64,000 nucleotides of DNA from Hippasteria phrygiana. Lineage: Eukaryota > Echinodermata > Asteroidea > Valvatida > Goniasteridae. This document shows, piece after piece, positions 11,600 to 22,213 of this stretch. The translations under genes and the position numbers were made by a program. The DNA is taken from assembly GCA_037893225.1 (NCBI GenBank), contig JAZGUH010000071.1:372001-436000 (forward strand), read 5' to 3'. The notes beneath the pieces were generated by a model. That model had not been told where the DNA came from. It did not search any database and was given only the letters and a program-made list of their open reading frames with translations. The first letter of the stretch is position 1. Each line of letters starts with the position of its first letter.

Positions 11600-13100
11600 C
11601 TTTTTTTTTTTCTTTTTCAGCCAAATGCCCATAGCATTTGTACACGTTTTCTTTCTTACCGGCACTTTGGCTACTTTTATGCTGCCGATTGGCTTTAAAC
11701 TTGGCAGACACTTGGACTAACTGCTCAGAATGTATGCCGAACATTTACGTCATGATGACGTCATCACGTGATTTTTTATGAATTTTTGAAATTTCAAAAT
11801 CGTAAAATTCTTTTCAATATATCTAGCGAACAAAACAAGATATTTTCGAAATTCTTTTTGTTATAGCTTTGGTATGTCTCAAAGATATGCCCTAAAAAGC
11901 GAAAATTGTGTGACGTCATGATGACGTCATCAAAAATGTTTTTTTTTTAACGCATGTAAGGGTCAATCCGATTACAAAAATGTATATATTGAATTTTCCT
12001 CTCCCTAATTCCAAAATTTCATGATCGTGGCTCACTCAAGTAAGAAATAACAGCCATTTCAAAATTTAGACCAAATTCAATATAACACAAAGGAATTCTG
12101 GGAAGGGCAGATAACCATGGCTTAAATGTGCATGCTGTTTATAAAAAGGTTGATTTGTAGTCTTTGTTCAAGTCGCTGAATTTTAAAATTGTGTAAATCG
12201 TAACATTCTTTTCAATATATCTAGCGAACAAAACAAGAAATTTTCTAAATTCTTTTTGTTATAGCTTTGGTATGTCTCAAAGATATGCCCTAAAAAGCGA
12301 AAATTGTGTGACGTCATGATGACGTCATGAAAAAATTCTTTTTTTCAAGTCGCTAGAATATTGCCCATAGCATTTGTAAACGTTTTCTTTCTTACCGGCC
12401 ACTTTACCTAATTTTAAACTTGGCAGACACTTACCCCAACTGCTCACAATGTGTGCCGAACTTTTACGTCATAATGACGTCATCACATGTCACGTGACGT
12501 CATCTTAAAGGGGCATTTTTCTAAGCCATATATCTACAAAAGTACAAGTTCGATTAAGTTAAAATGTAATATCTAGGTATTCCAGTAGTTTTATAAATGA
12601 AAATTGACATGACGTTATGATGACGTCATCACATGTGACGTCATCTTAAAGGGGCAGTTTTTGAAGGCGCATATCTACAGAAGTACATGTCCGATTAAGT
12701 TTAAAAGTAATATCTAGGTAGCCCAGTAGGTTTATAGATGAAAATTGACATGACATGATGATGACGTCATTACATGTCACGTGACGTCATCTTAAAGGGG
12801 CAGTTTTTGAAGCCATATAATATAAACAAAAGTACAAGTCCGATTAAGTTGAAAAGTTATATCTAGGTAGGTCAGCAAGTTTATAGATGAAAATTTATGT
12901 GACGTTATGATGACGTCATCACATGTTACTACTACAAACAACTTTAATTAATTTCAAAATTAACATAGAAAACTGGCAGCAGCGCGATTGGTTGACAAAC
13001 TTAAATTATTGTATTCACATTTCACATCCAAACTAAAAAACCAAAAACGAAACAGCCCTGTGTTTGTCCACAAACACCAACCTCATGCCTCTAGTTTCAC
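11600..13100. repeat. Higher-order tandem repeat, copy 3
   Basis: P1 at 11628, X modules at 11800 and 12200, P2 at 12362, three Y units (12465-12925), then the same closing linker as copy 1 (12935-13100 matches 10225-10390). From 13100 to 13540 the sequence is unique-looking and carries no gene I can support. Confidence 0.8.
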
Positions 13101-13541
13101 TTTGTGCCTATTTTTTGAAAGTCAGTATGTTTGGTATATTTTCTGCAATCTTCATGCAAATGATTTGAAAAAATTTAACATGGTTGAAATTGAGCACCAA
13201 TTATTACCAACAGAGGGCGCTTGTAAACCCATTTTGAAGTATCTTGGTTAAAAAAAACGCCATGACATGTCTGCTAAAATTTGTAAAGTAATTTCTAAAT
13301 TCAAAAAGCATACACATGTGCTTTAAACCATGGAGCATGTTTTAAAATAATGAAGTTCCGCACGCGTACGCACTGAAGATAAACTGGGTCAGCGGGCGCT
13401 ATCATTACAAATAAGGTGGGACTATCCTAAAGTGAGGGTGATGGCTATGCCTGACATTTACAAAAGAAGGTTCTAGAATATTAATGAGATAAACAAATCT
13501 GTTAAGTTTTATCCTCATTGAGTGATCCCCACAATGTCGCT

Positions 13542-13872
13542 TCCTAGGTCGTATCGTAAAATTGGGTGTGATCCCTGGCTATACGGAATTCTGGGTTTAT
13601 GACTTCTGACTAGCGCCCACCCGAACAAAGATACTGACAATTTGGGTAAGATAGGGCAACATAGATCAGTTGGTAGAGCGCCGGTGCGGTGGCCCGGGGG
13701 TCGCAGGTTCGAGTCCCGCTCCTGCCAGTTTCTTTGTTCACTTTGAAAATAAATATTTCAATGTTTGTCTCCCAAATTATCAGTATCTTTGTTCGGGTGG
13801 GCGCTAGTCAGAAGTCATAAACCCAGAATGCCGTATAGCCACAGGGATCATGCCCAATTTTATGACCTGGGA
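13542..13872. repeat. Inverted repeat enclosing a tRNA-derived SINE
   Basis: Bases 13542-13648 pair with 13773-13872. Shared blocks include 'ctatacggaattctgggttt' and 'gactagcgcccacccgaac'. The tRNA-like core lies in the loop. The same flanking sequence, in degraded form, accompanies the SINE copies near 14060 and 58560, so it belongs to the repeat family rather than to the locus. Confidence 0.75.
13653..13735 (+). repeat. tRNA-derived SINE head
   Basis: An A-box-like stretch (TAGATCAGTTGGTAGAGCG) is followed 45 bp later by a clear B box (GGTTCGAGTCC, 13706-13716) and then CCGCTCCTGCC. These are the internal RNA polymerase III promoter elements of a tRNA. The insert between the boxes is G-rich, the acceptor stem is not complementary, and other copies exist in the window (13945, 58469, 63355), so this is a SINE rather than a working tRNA gene. 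Confidence 0.7.
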
Positions 13873-13944
13873 CGCGACATTGTGGGCTTTTTAACTTATA
13901 ATTTGTCAAACAAGGGAAACTGACTAGGTAAATTTGAATACATT

Positions 13945-14065
13945 TTCAAAGTGAACAAGGAAAACTGGAAGGAGTGGGATTCAAACCTGCGACCTCCGGA
14001 ATACTGTACCGGCGCTCTACCATTACTAAGCTATCTTGCCCTAATGCCCTATGTTGGCAGTCTTC
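13945..14065 (-). repeat. tRNA-derived SINE copy
   Basis: On the minus strand it reads A box 'TAGCTTAGTAATGGTAGAGC' and B box 'GGTTTGAATCC', ending CCACTCCTTCCAGTTTTCC. It is the same family as 13653-13735. Confidence 0.65.
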
Positions 14066-15846
14066 CAAATTGTCAGTACCCGGTGTCTTTGTATCTTATA
14101 TTCCTGTCAGTTACAGACAACAAGAAGCAGTATAGAATACTCTTTCCATACATATAAATTTCACCTGGGAGTTCCGTTGTAATGGCTGATAACTTACCGA
14201 TTTCAAATGACCACAAATGTCAGTCGGGCTCAGGCTGAAGAGTACAACGCATGCTTTCTGAAAGGCTTTTATCCAAAGTATGCTAAAATATGTTTCATAA
14301 CGGAATCTTTAATCCCAAAATGACGTGGGAAATGTTTGTTCAACCCAGTTGCTTTTAATATGATGATTTACGTGTTAGGTTGAAGTTTTCATAGATGATT
14401 TGGACAAAGGAATCAATGTCGGAATGTTGAGTTACAGCAAAATACAGAGCCCTCATGCATATTTGTTTTTACATTCTCCATAGGAAACTGGGCAAATGCT
14501 CTCAAATTAACCTAAAAAATGACATGACAAAATGTATTTAATTTGAAATGAAATTTAGATAAACTGAAAGAAGATAGGGCTGTCCCAAATATACCAAATA
14601 TTCGAATACTTTTTAGCAGGTTCGAATATTTGAACAAAAATGCACGTATAGATATGACTCTGCTGCTATTTTAATAGAAAAGTTACTGCGCTTAGCAGTG
14701 TCAAATGCCGTATTTTTGTCAACGGTTACTTTTTATGGACGGAGGTTTATTGTTCCCGTCCGGTAAAACCCTTAAGAAAATTGCTGCAAAAATGTAGGCT
14801 GGAGTTTGGTTTCTTGTCATCAAACATTATACAAACCCGTAATGATCAGGCGCATTCCAAAAATGTTTTGATCTGGCGGTCCATATTATCTATCGCCGCA
14901 TATAAAACACCTTTTGAGCGTGATCCAAAACGTATAAACATTTGATGAAAATTTTAGAATTTCTCAAAATAATCAAAACAGTAGTTCAAATAGTAGAGAA
15001 AGGTCCATATCTGACTTATACTAAAAAAAACACTATTTTTTTTAGGCACACCTTGTCGTCGAAAATGCACGTGCGTTTTTTACAGCGCGAGGGACGGACA
15101 AAAGGAACATCAAATAAAATTAAGTTTTTAATCTGAAAAGTTAACAATGCACCCTTTACTTGTTTTACATAATGAAAGTAAACCTCACTGGGAGACTTTC
15201 AATATTTGACAACATTCTCATTCAATGTCACTTATACGAACGGACCAAATACAACTTTTTTCGAAAGACTAATTCAGCTATCCAGAAATAAATATCACAA
15301 GTCACTGAAACCTTGTGGGTCCTAGTTATTTCACTTTTAAAAAGTTAGGGACGGACATGTCCATCCCAGGGTTTCCCCTTAACTTCTTTTTTCACTAGCC
15401 TGCCGGACCAGTAATGTTGACTTTTTACTAGCCCGCCAGCATTTTCACTGGTCCGCATGTTTTTTTCACCTTTTAGGCTACTTTTTTTGTAAGTAACCTT
15501 TTACGTCAATTACAATGTAAATAACGTATACACAGACGTCGTGATAATGGTAAATTGGACAGTGATGTTCCAGAATATTATACATATTATTATTAATAAC
15601 AGGGACAAAGAATGGGCCTTGGGTTATAATTTGTATTTCCAATCCAAGAGAAAGAAAAGGCTCCAGGTAAACAGTTTTCGCAATACTGTACTGTAGGCTG
15701 ATTTATTTTCCTTCAGAATTGTGATAAAAAAGTTCCACAAAATATTACACAAGTTATTTACTGGTTTGATTTATATTTTATTTCTCTTTCAATGAAGTGA
15801 AGTGGCAGGATGAGTGCCCTGTGTACATACATGTAAGTTATTGGCT

Positions 15847-15966
15847 AAAATAGCTTCTTTTAAATCATATCAAAAGAACTTTCATCCCCTCAAAAACTTG
15901 AGCATAACATGCTCAGTTTTTGAGGCGATGAAAGTTCTTTTGATATGATTTAAAAGAAGCTATTTT
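15847..15966. repeat. Perfect-looking hairpin, about 54-bp arms
   Basis: The sequence from 'aaaatagcttcttttaaatc' onward is mirrored by the sequence ending 'gatttaaaagaagctatttt'. The loop lies around 15902-15912. It lies inside the hAT-like element and could be a MITE in its own right. Confidence 0.85.
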
Positions 15967-16247
15967 TCAATTATTTTTCTGAAAAAACAACACTGTCACA
16001 TTTTTGTATCAGCCAGAAGAACCTCCCTTCCCCCCTCCCCCGCTTTCAAATCTCTTAATAATCTGAGTCAGACGAAACACTATCAGGGTCGTCAATTTCT
16101 TCCTCTGGCAAGTGACCAGGTTTAATAAATTGATACATTGTTAACAATAAACTACAGAGGGGGGGGGGGGGGGGAGGGGGAAGGGGAAGGGGAATAAACT
16201 GACCAAGTACACCGTATTTACAAACATTTATTACAAGCTGAGAGTAA

Positions 16248-17294
16248 GCCTGTTCGATATGACGATATTTCCAGATATTTTCAGATATTTCGTTGTTTTT
16301 TTCATATCAAAAATCGTATCGGCCCCTTTAAAAAACCCGGAATATCGGGGAATTCGATATACCGAAGAATATCGCGATATATGTTCCTTTTGGCCGCATT
16401 ACGTGTGGATTTGTCCAGTTTACTTTGCTCGAAATTCCAGTTATTTCCAATTATTGGACGGTAGGAATAGTATATAATGTATCATGATGTACCATGGAGG
16501 AATAAAAAAATACATACATGCACTAAATGTGTCTTTCTTTGACCGTTTTCTAAACCCCGACATGACATCTCCGCTCCGCGCGATTTACCCTCCGCGCCGT
16601 ACGTTGTCAAGTGCAAACAACGTCCTATTCCCAGTGTACAATGTACGTACCTACACGCTTGCGAACTCATCTTGAGATCGAGGGGTATGGCAATTGTTTG
16701 CAATAAGGTCAACCCCTGTAGCGCATCTGCGCGTGCGCGTTGCTTTGTTGCTAGCCTTGGTCAAGTGCAAGCAACCGCACTGAATGCCACCGTCTTTCCC
16801 CAGTGTACAAGGCACACGTAGTTAGGTGTAGTTACGTGTAGCGAACTGCGTCGCGTCTTAAGAAAAGATTAAAACACGTGCCGCGCATCCATTGTACATT
16901 GTGCAATGTCATGTCGTCTTCACAAAATATACGACACGATCGTTTGTTGACAGCTCGCATGTGATCGTCAATGGTATTATCATCTGTGTTACTAATCAAC
17001 AATGCTGAAATAGAAACAAACGCTAGTCTTTCTGGAGTGCCATAAAGTAGCCAACTGAAGGTAAATGTCATAAAACTCCAAATACTCAACGAGCGAAGGG
17101 AGGCTTTGTCAAACCGGCCCCCCGTTCCTGCCGCTCAATCCCGGCGGGCCCGATCTCATGATGCCGTGGTGACTTTCTTTTATTCCTCCGTTCTTCCGGT
17201 AATGAAAAAGTGACGTCATCACGATAATATCGAATATTGCGATATTTTTCTGCCGATATTTCGGTATCAAAATAAATGGATATCGAACAGCCTC
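16248..17294. mobile_element. Transposon with GGCTGTTCGATAT ends and a 12-bp direct repeat
   Basis: Left end GCCTGTTCGATAT; right end ATATCGAACAGCCTC. Immediately outside, AGCTGAGAGTAA occurs at 16236-16247 and again at 17295-17306. The subterminal DNA is rich in 'gatatcg' words. No transposase is visible. A 12-bp duplication is unusual for a cut-and-paste element. It is nested in 15367-17480. Confidence 0.6.
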
Positions 17295-18056
17295 AGCTGA
17301 GAGTAAACTCCACGCAATCGGGGATCGCTGTTGACAATCTGGCTCTGAAGACGCGCGCGCTTAGCTTATCTTGGCTTTTTTTTTCACTAGACCGCCGGAC
17401 TACTTAGAAAAGGGTTTTGACTAGACCGCCGCTGTTTTGACTAGAATTTGTCTAGCGGACCAGTGTAAGGTCGAACCCTGCATACCTAACGTCCGTCCGT
17501 CGCATCATAAAACGGGTCAAACAGCTCAAATAGAAACTTTTTCCCTTTTTTTTTTCCCAATTACTTAAATGTCAAGGATTATATTCCAAGTTGAATTTCA
17601 TAAATATTGTTGAATTAGCCTCATTTTGTCTGTCCCTCACATGAAATTGTGTCCGTCCCTCACACTTTCCCGAGTGTAACCGACTTGTAATTTTTGACAT
17701 TTCATAAAGTGTTGCTATTCATATTTCATAATTACTGAAAATAGTTACTAAAATTTGCCAAGTTTCAATAAAATATTAAAAAATGTATGGAATGGTAGTG
17801 TTTGTCAATTCTATTGATGTCCGCCCCTCACGCATAAAAAAATGACCCCTGCTTAAAATCGTCAAGTGAATTTCACTCTATAATACATTGAGAATGTATA
17901 GGTTCAATTCAGTTTCCATCTGTTATTAGGGAAAGGCATACGTCTATTAATTTCCGTCCCTCACGTGAGGGACGGAATTGGATCACGCTCTTTTACCAGC
18001 ACTGATGCAGTTACAGTTGAGGCATGAAAAACTAAATTCGAAAATGAACAGCCCTA

Positions 18057-19784
18057 TTCAAAGAAGAGATATAAACTATTTTGTCTGTTTTGGACTAGTC
18101 TGACCGATAAGTATTTGCAAAGATATGATACAAAACGTGTGCCAAAACCCATATTTTAAAAGAAATTTAGGTGCTACACGGCCTGCACACACGTACATGG
18201 GCGGTTTTAATTTTTACTTATATGACAAATTCATACATGTATGTTGTGCCAAAAAAGTGACTTTTTGGCAACAAGCTCTGATGAAAAGAAGTTATGACAA
18301 TTACATCAATTAACCCAAAAATCATCAGGTGGTATTTTACATGTTCGACAGTTGTCGATCCCGCCTCCACTGTAATTATATAATGGTTGCGATAAATTAA
18401 CATACAATGCCTATGGGAATCATTTAAACAATTTATTGTATGAATGGTAGAAAACGGCTAGATAAAACAACTAATCACTGAGCATGCACATATCAACCTG
18501 TAGTATGGCCACTCGATCCGAGTACGTTTTTCACCAGATCTTGGAAATTTTGGTGGAAAAAAGTAATGGATTGCCATGTCTGAAATTCTTGTTGCCGCGG
18601 GGTTTGCAGTGTGAAAATCAAATATTGTCGTGACCTTTCAGTTGTGACTGATATGAAATTTTGTAGACCGTCGTTTTGTAGTTTTTGTGTATGAGAACTG
18701 TGTTCCCTCCAGTAAAAAGGTATATAGATCCCTGACCAAATAAGAATTATGAATACTATACTGCAGTAGGCCACTTTGGGATAAACATGGGAAACTGGTA
18801 ACGAAATTGAAACTTCGGATTGTTTTTTTCATGACATTTATCAAAACATAAAGCAAAAACATGGATCAGTAAACTTAGAGAAAGAGCTCTGATTTCAAAA
18901 AGAATAATAATTTCCCCGACAGTTATCTTTTTCAATAAATTTTACTGGTACCCCTTAGTAAGTCTTACAATTCGAGTACAAAGTTCTCCAAGTACATTTA
19001 GAGCCGAGTATGGGCCGAGTCCTAAAATTTGAGTCCGAGTTTTTCAGGGTCCGAGTATAGGCAGAGTACAAGCAGCGGTGGCGGAACACTTTTTAAAGTG
19101 AGGGGCCAAAGCAGCGGCAGTATGCGGAACTGCCAAAAGTGCCATTGCCCCTAATTTTAGTGGAAAAAGTGGGGGGGGGGGCATGTAGTGGCCACCCTGC
19201 CTCCCCCCCCCCCCCCCCACCTCCCCCCCCCCCCCCACCCCGTTCCGCCGCCAGTGAGCACGAGTACATAAACAGTCAAGTATGGGCCGAGTACACCATA
19301 AGAAACAAAAATGCCAAGTTATGTTAAATTATATTGTACCTGCATCATCAAGAGTCTAAACACCAACAATTCAGGAGACTGACTTTTACTTTATTTCCAT
19401 GTTTTTTACTTTTTACAAAAGATGATGCAAAAAGTTGTACATCACATGTGATTGAGCCAACAAATTTGGGAATTTACCCAACAGCCAAAGAACTGTTTAT
19501 GTGTACATTCGAGTCCGAAGGTGCAGTATCAAAAGAAAATAATCTATTGTATTCCCAAGTGCAGTTATCAAGTACTGAAAATCGAGTTTGGACGAGTACT
19601 TATAGTGGTATTTGAGTTTGTGAGTACGAGTACTCCAACACAGGAGGGTAACCGTGAAAAAATTTTGGACTGAAACTTTTTTTATATTTTTGCTTTGTTT
19701 GAGGCAGTGTGCATAAAAATGTGAAAAGTTTGAATTTGGTTTTTCCTGTTGCCTTGTGCACTCGAGTTTATCCAGTTCTATTAA
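18057..19784. other. No gene; GAGT-rich repeat and poly-C tract
   Basis: From 18057 to 18950 nothing could be annotated. From 18970 to 19640 the word 'gagt' recurs densely (cgagtatgggccgagt and similar), interrupted at 19071-19260 by a GC-rich block with partly complementary ends (gcggtggcggaac / gttccgccgccag) and long C runs. This resembles a subterminal-motif array of a transposon, but I could not delimit ends. Confidence 0.4.
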
Positions 19785-19891
19785 TTCTGATTTGGATTAT
19801 CTCCCTATTATTTCGCCCAGTTTCACACAATTTACTGTTTGTGTGGTGGAAGACTGCAATTTCAGTGTTTTTTTATCGTTTTATTTCCACA

Positions 19892-20034
19892 GGTGAGAAG
19901 AAAGATAGTCGAGCAGTTCAAGTAGAAGCCGAGGGTCAAGATTTGCATGTTCACTCTTTTATTGCAGCCAGTGAACATGCACAAGACCCCCGCATCGCAA
20001 GAGTCATCACCAGCCAAGCAAGCTTGTGCACTGA
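19892..20034 (+). pseudogene. Exon-like module with splice signals (decayed)
   Basis: It is preceded by ttttatttccacag and followed by GAG|GTAAAC. One frame is open throughout and begins EKKDSRAVQVEAEG. However, comparison with the minus-strand copy at 33960-34100 shows that the ORF reads through what is there a donor (ACTGAG|GTAAAC) and an acceptor (ttgtattgcag), the intervening bases having been partly deleted here. Joining it to the next module at about 20060 gives a stop in every frame. I therefore treat it as a decayed or non-coding exon rather than a working one. No family is recognised. Confidence 0.4.
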
Positions 20035-20329
20035 GGTAAACTAACCCTTTTGTTTCAGTCATGAGCGCTCAAATTGAGCCGTGCACACAAGACTAAGGAG
20101 CTCATCACAAGTTTCTCAAGAGGAGTCGATTCTTGGAGTTGAATCAGAGTGAGTCATCCATTCTATGTTTTCTTAATTCTCTCTTTCTCTTACTATGTGA
20201 CCGACCTTGGAGAACAAGTTATTGAATAAATAAATTTCCTTTGCTCTGTTCATTCTCGAATTGAATCACAAATTCACAGAAAAGAAAACTTTGTCAATAG
20301 CCATTGTTATAGAGATAAACAACAAATTT

Positions 20330-20430
20330 GGTTAAAGGTATGTGAGGAAAACCCAAGAAATAGCTTTAGGGAACCTTAAGTGAACCCTGTCAGGATTTGA
20401 ACCAGGGTCAGCAGAGGTGCAATTAAGAGG
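20330..20430 (-). repeat. SINE fragment (GGTTTTCC type)
   Basis: The minus strand carries 'ctggttcaaatcctgacagg' (a B-box-like motif), then a 'gggttttcctcacatacc' body. The matching copy on the plus strand is at 31712-31800 and a fuller relative is at 37103-37390. Confidence 0.5.
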
Positions 20431-21084
20431 AAAAAACGTCAACATGACTGGGTATTTTGTGCAGAGAGTGCAAGGACTTAATTTGTAGACATCTTGGTTC
20501 ATTCTGGCACACAGTTGTAATATATTTGCTTAAATTAGTTTTTCTTTTAACTTGAATGATTCCAAGAGCCAGAAAGAGTCCTCAAGTTGAAAATAAACCA
20601 AAATTTAAGTTCATTTTCCAGAGTGGGTCACATTTCTGATTGGATTGACTATCTAGACATGCAGCAATTGAAAACAAAAAGTCAACTAGTCGCCCCTCCC
20701 TCATTATGCTTGGAACATACCATACCCCCTGAGCTCATTCACCTTCAAGCAATTCCCACTGGTTGTTTAGCCAGTTATAAAAAGTCAACTCCCTGGGGAG
20801 TTTGCAGCCAACTTTAAATGCTTTCAGATTAAAACAATTTAGTTTGAATCAAATTTGGTGATGATTCCAAAATACAATCAGTTTCCATATGGTTACAGCC
20901 TGGGCCCCATTCTCTCCTTGGTGGAAAGTAGTACCATGAGGTTCATGGTCTGAAAACTGTCCATTACAACAACTGCATTCTAGAAAGAAATATAGGCCTA
21001 GTTGTCAAACTTTCTGTGTGGGTGGTGGTTTCTTGCAGATATCAGCGGCTCAAATTGAGCAAGTGAATCAAGATGGAATTTAAG

Positions 21085-21215
21085 CAAGAGGATTATGGGA
21101 TCTTCTATATCCCTACGTCCTAGAGCAAGAGACGGGCTATGGGATCTTCTATATCCCTACGTCCCAACGCAAGACCAAGACCGGACTATGTGATCTTCTA
21201 TATCCCTATGTCCAT
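21085..21215 (+). repeat. Short tandem repeats of a 'ctatgggatc...atatccct' unit
   Basis: Three units of about 40-45 bp, each containing GGGATCTTCTATATCCCT (one has TGTGATC) followed by A(C/T)GTCC. A further unit lies at 21703-21725. The copy-2 duplicate has the same series inverted at 34664-34960. GGGATCTTCTATATCCC is itself an imperfect palindrome. Confidence 0.75.
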
Positions 21216-21726
21216 CCAGGGGCGGATCTTAGGTTGTCAACACCTTCTCCTTGTTGGAGCATCCAACATGAGAATCTAGAATGGAAATGAACAACTTGAT
21301 TTGAAATATAGTGAATGTTGTCATTGGGCCAGCTTATCTCTGCTTCTTGGGAAGCATTTAGCATTTTCTGTAATTCAAAATTTCAACCTTTTTAGTCCTC
21401 ATAAAGAGAATCAAAATGAAACATAATCTTAGGCTTGAAATGATTCAATGTTTACATTTTGCACAATGTGAGGTGAAGACACTTGCCTCTAGGTCCGCCC
21501 CTGCTGCCAGTCGTCAACTCTAATTAAATACATTTAATGCACTGCCTTTAGGGCTTAAACACGTACTTCCATAGGGACATCTCTATTTTTTTCATAAATG
21601 CTAGTCACTCAATTGGTGAAACAAAATTGTCACCAATATAAACTAGGTTTTTTTGCTTAGTTCAGGGGGATCTGTTATATCCCACTGAGAATAATAGACT
21701 ATGGGATCTCCTATATCCCTATGTCG

Positions 21727-22151
21727 ACTAGGGCTTAGGTGTGGTGCGGCGATACCGATTAAAATTGGAGTTTGGGACTGGGCTCCAATGCGAGACGTGC
21801 GGCGATTATTTCACAAAGGTATGGAAGGGGGTAGACCACCGCGGGGTGTGATCCCCTAGCATCGGCCATACCTGGAAGGGTGGTGGTGTGGTATCTTAAA
21901 GGTGCAGGAAGCGTGTTCCTCCGCATAGGAGCATGGCCCTGTTATCACAGTTGGTCCTACAAACGTTGCTACGTCCTGGCCTGTGCCGCTCACAGGCAGG
22001 GCGGCACGCATAGAAAGTAGGGTGCCCTTCGGGGTGGACCGGACAATGGCAGGCATGGCCTGTCAAGCAATGGACCTGACGATCTGGACAGCGTGTGGGG
22101 CTGGTATCCTGGGACCTTCACGTGGTGGCCCTGTTTAAACTAACCTTACCA
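21727..22151 (+). repeat. GC-rich duplicated block
   Basis: A 425-bp block much richer in G+C than its surroundings, beginning 'gggcttaggtgtggtgcggc' and ending 'gtttaaactaaccttacc'. Its inverted partner is 34254-34667. Internal self-complementarity (gcctgtgccgctcacaggc, cccttcggggtgg) suggests a structured RNA or the remains of one. It is not recognised as rRNA, tRNA or snRNA. Confidence 0.5.
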
Positions 22152-22213
22152 GGATAAACATTTTCTCTTCCGTCATCAGCATCTCAACATTGTAATATAC
22201 TTCTCATTCACAG

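Larger units (their letters stand above)
15367..17480. mobile_element. hAT-like element with probable 5-bp target duplication
   Basis: The ends are CAGGGTTTCCCCTTAAC (15367) and the reverse complement of CAGGGTTCGACCTTACAC (ending 17480), flanked by CATCC and CATAC. The subterminal sequence repeats 'cactagNcNgccgga' and 'gactagaccgccg'. The element at 42381-43957 shares this end design and has a perfect 5-bp duplication, so both look like one subfamily. It is itself inserted in the 14575-18056 element. Confidence 0.55.
14575..18056. mobile_element. hAT-like element, long copy with nested insertions
   Basis: The ends are TAGGGCTGTCC (14575) and GAACAGCCCTA (18056). The left 130 bp match the shorter copy at 36952, including 'ctattttaatagaaaagtta' and 'gcgcttagcagtgt'. 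The right end also matches it ('cgaaaatgaacagcccta'). The flanks show AAAGAAGA on both sides but offset by 3 bp on the right, so the target duplication is not clean here. Much of the interior is later insertions (15367-17480). No intact transposase was recognised. Confidence 0.6.
19785..22151 (+). repeat. Segmental duplication, copy 1 (plus orientation)
   Basis: Matching blocks occur in the same order but on the minus strand at 34254-36215 (copy 2) and 31055-32211 continuing at 33904-34140 (copy 3). Shared landmarks are 'gcccagtttcacacaattta', the exon-like module at 19892, 'gcgctcaaattgagccgtgc', 'ccctgtcaggatttgaacc', the repeated 'gggatcttctatatcccta' and the GC-rich block at 21727. The three copies differ by internal deletions, so the duplication is not recent. 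Confidence 0.75.

Noticed and set aside
8190..13100. A CRISPR-like array, because short palindromes recur at regular spacing
   Set aside because: The spacers are themselves homologous repeats, not unique, and the genome is eukaryotic.
13653..13735. A functional tRNA gene
   Set aside because: A and B boxes are present, but the acceptor stem does not pair, the variable part is G-rich, and several diverged copies share the same flanks, which fits a SINE.
19071..19260. A hAT-like element with CAGCGGTGGCGGAAC ends
   Set aside because: The two ends are only roughly complementary and no target duplication could be found; the poly-C tracts blur the right side.
19709..20044. A 111-codon ORF as a complete exon or small protein
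   Set aside because: Comparison with the copy at 33960-34100 shows that it reads through a former donor/acceptor pair; joins to the next module hit stops in all frames.
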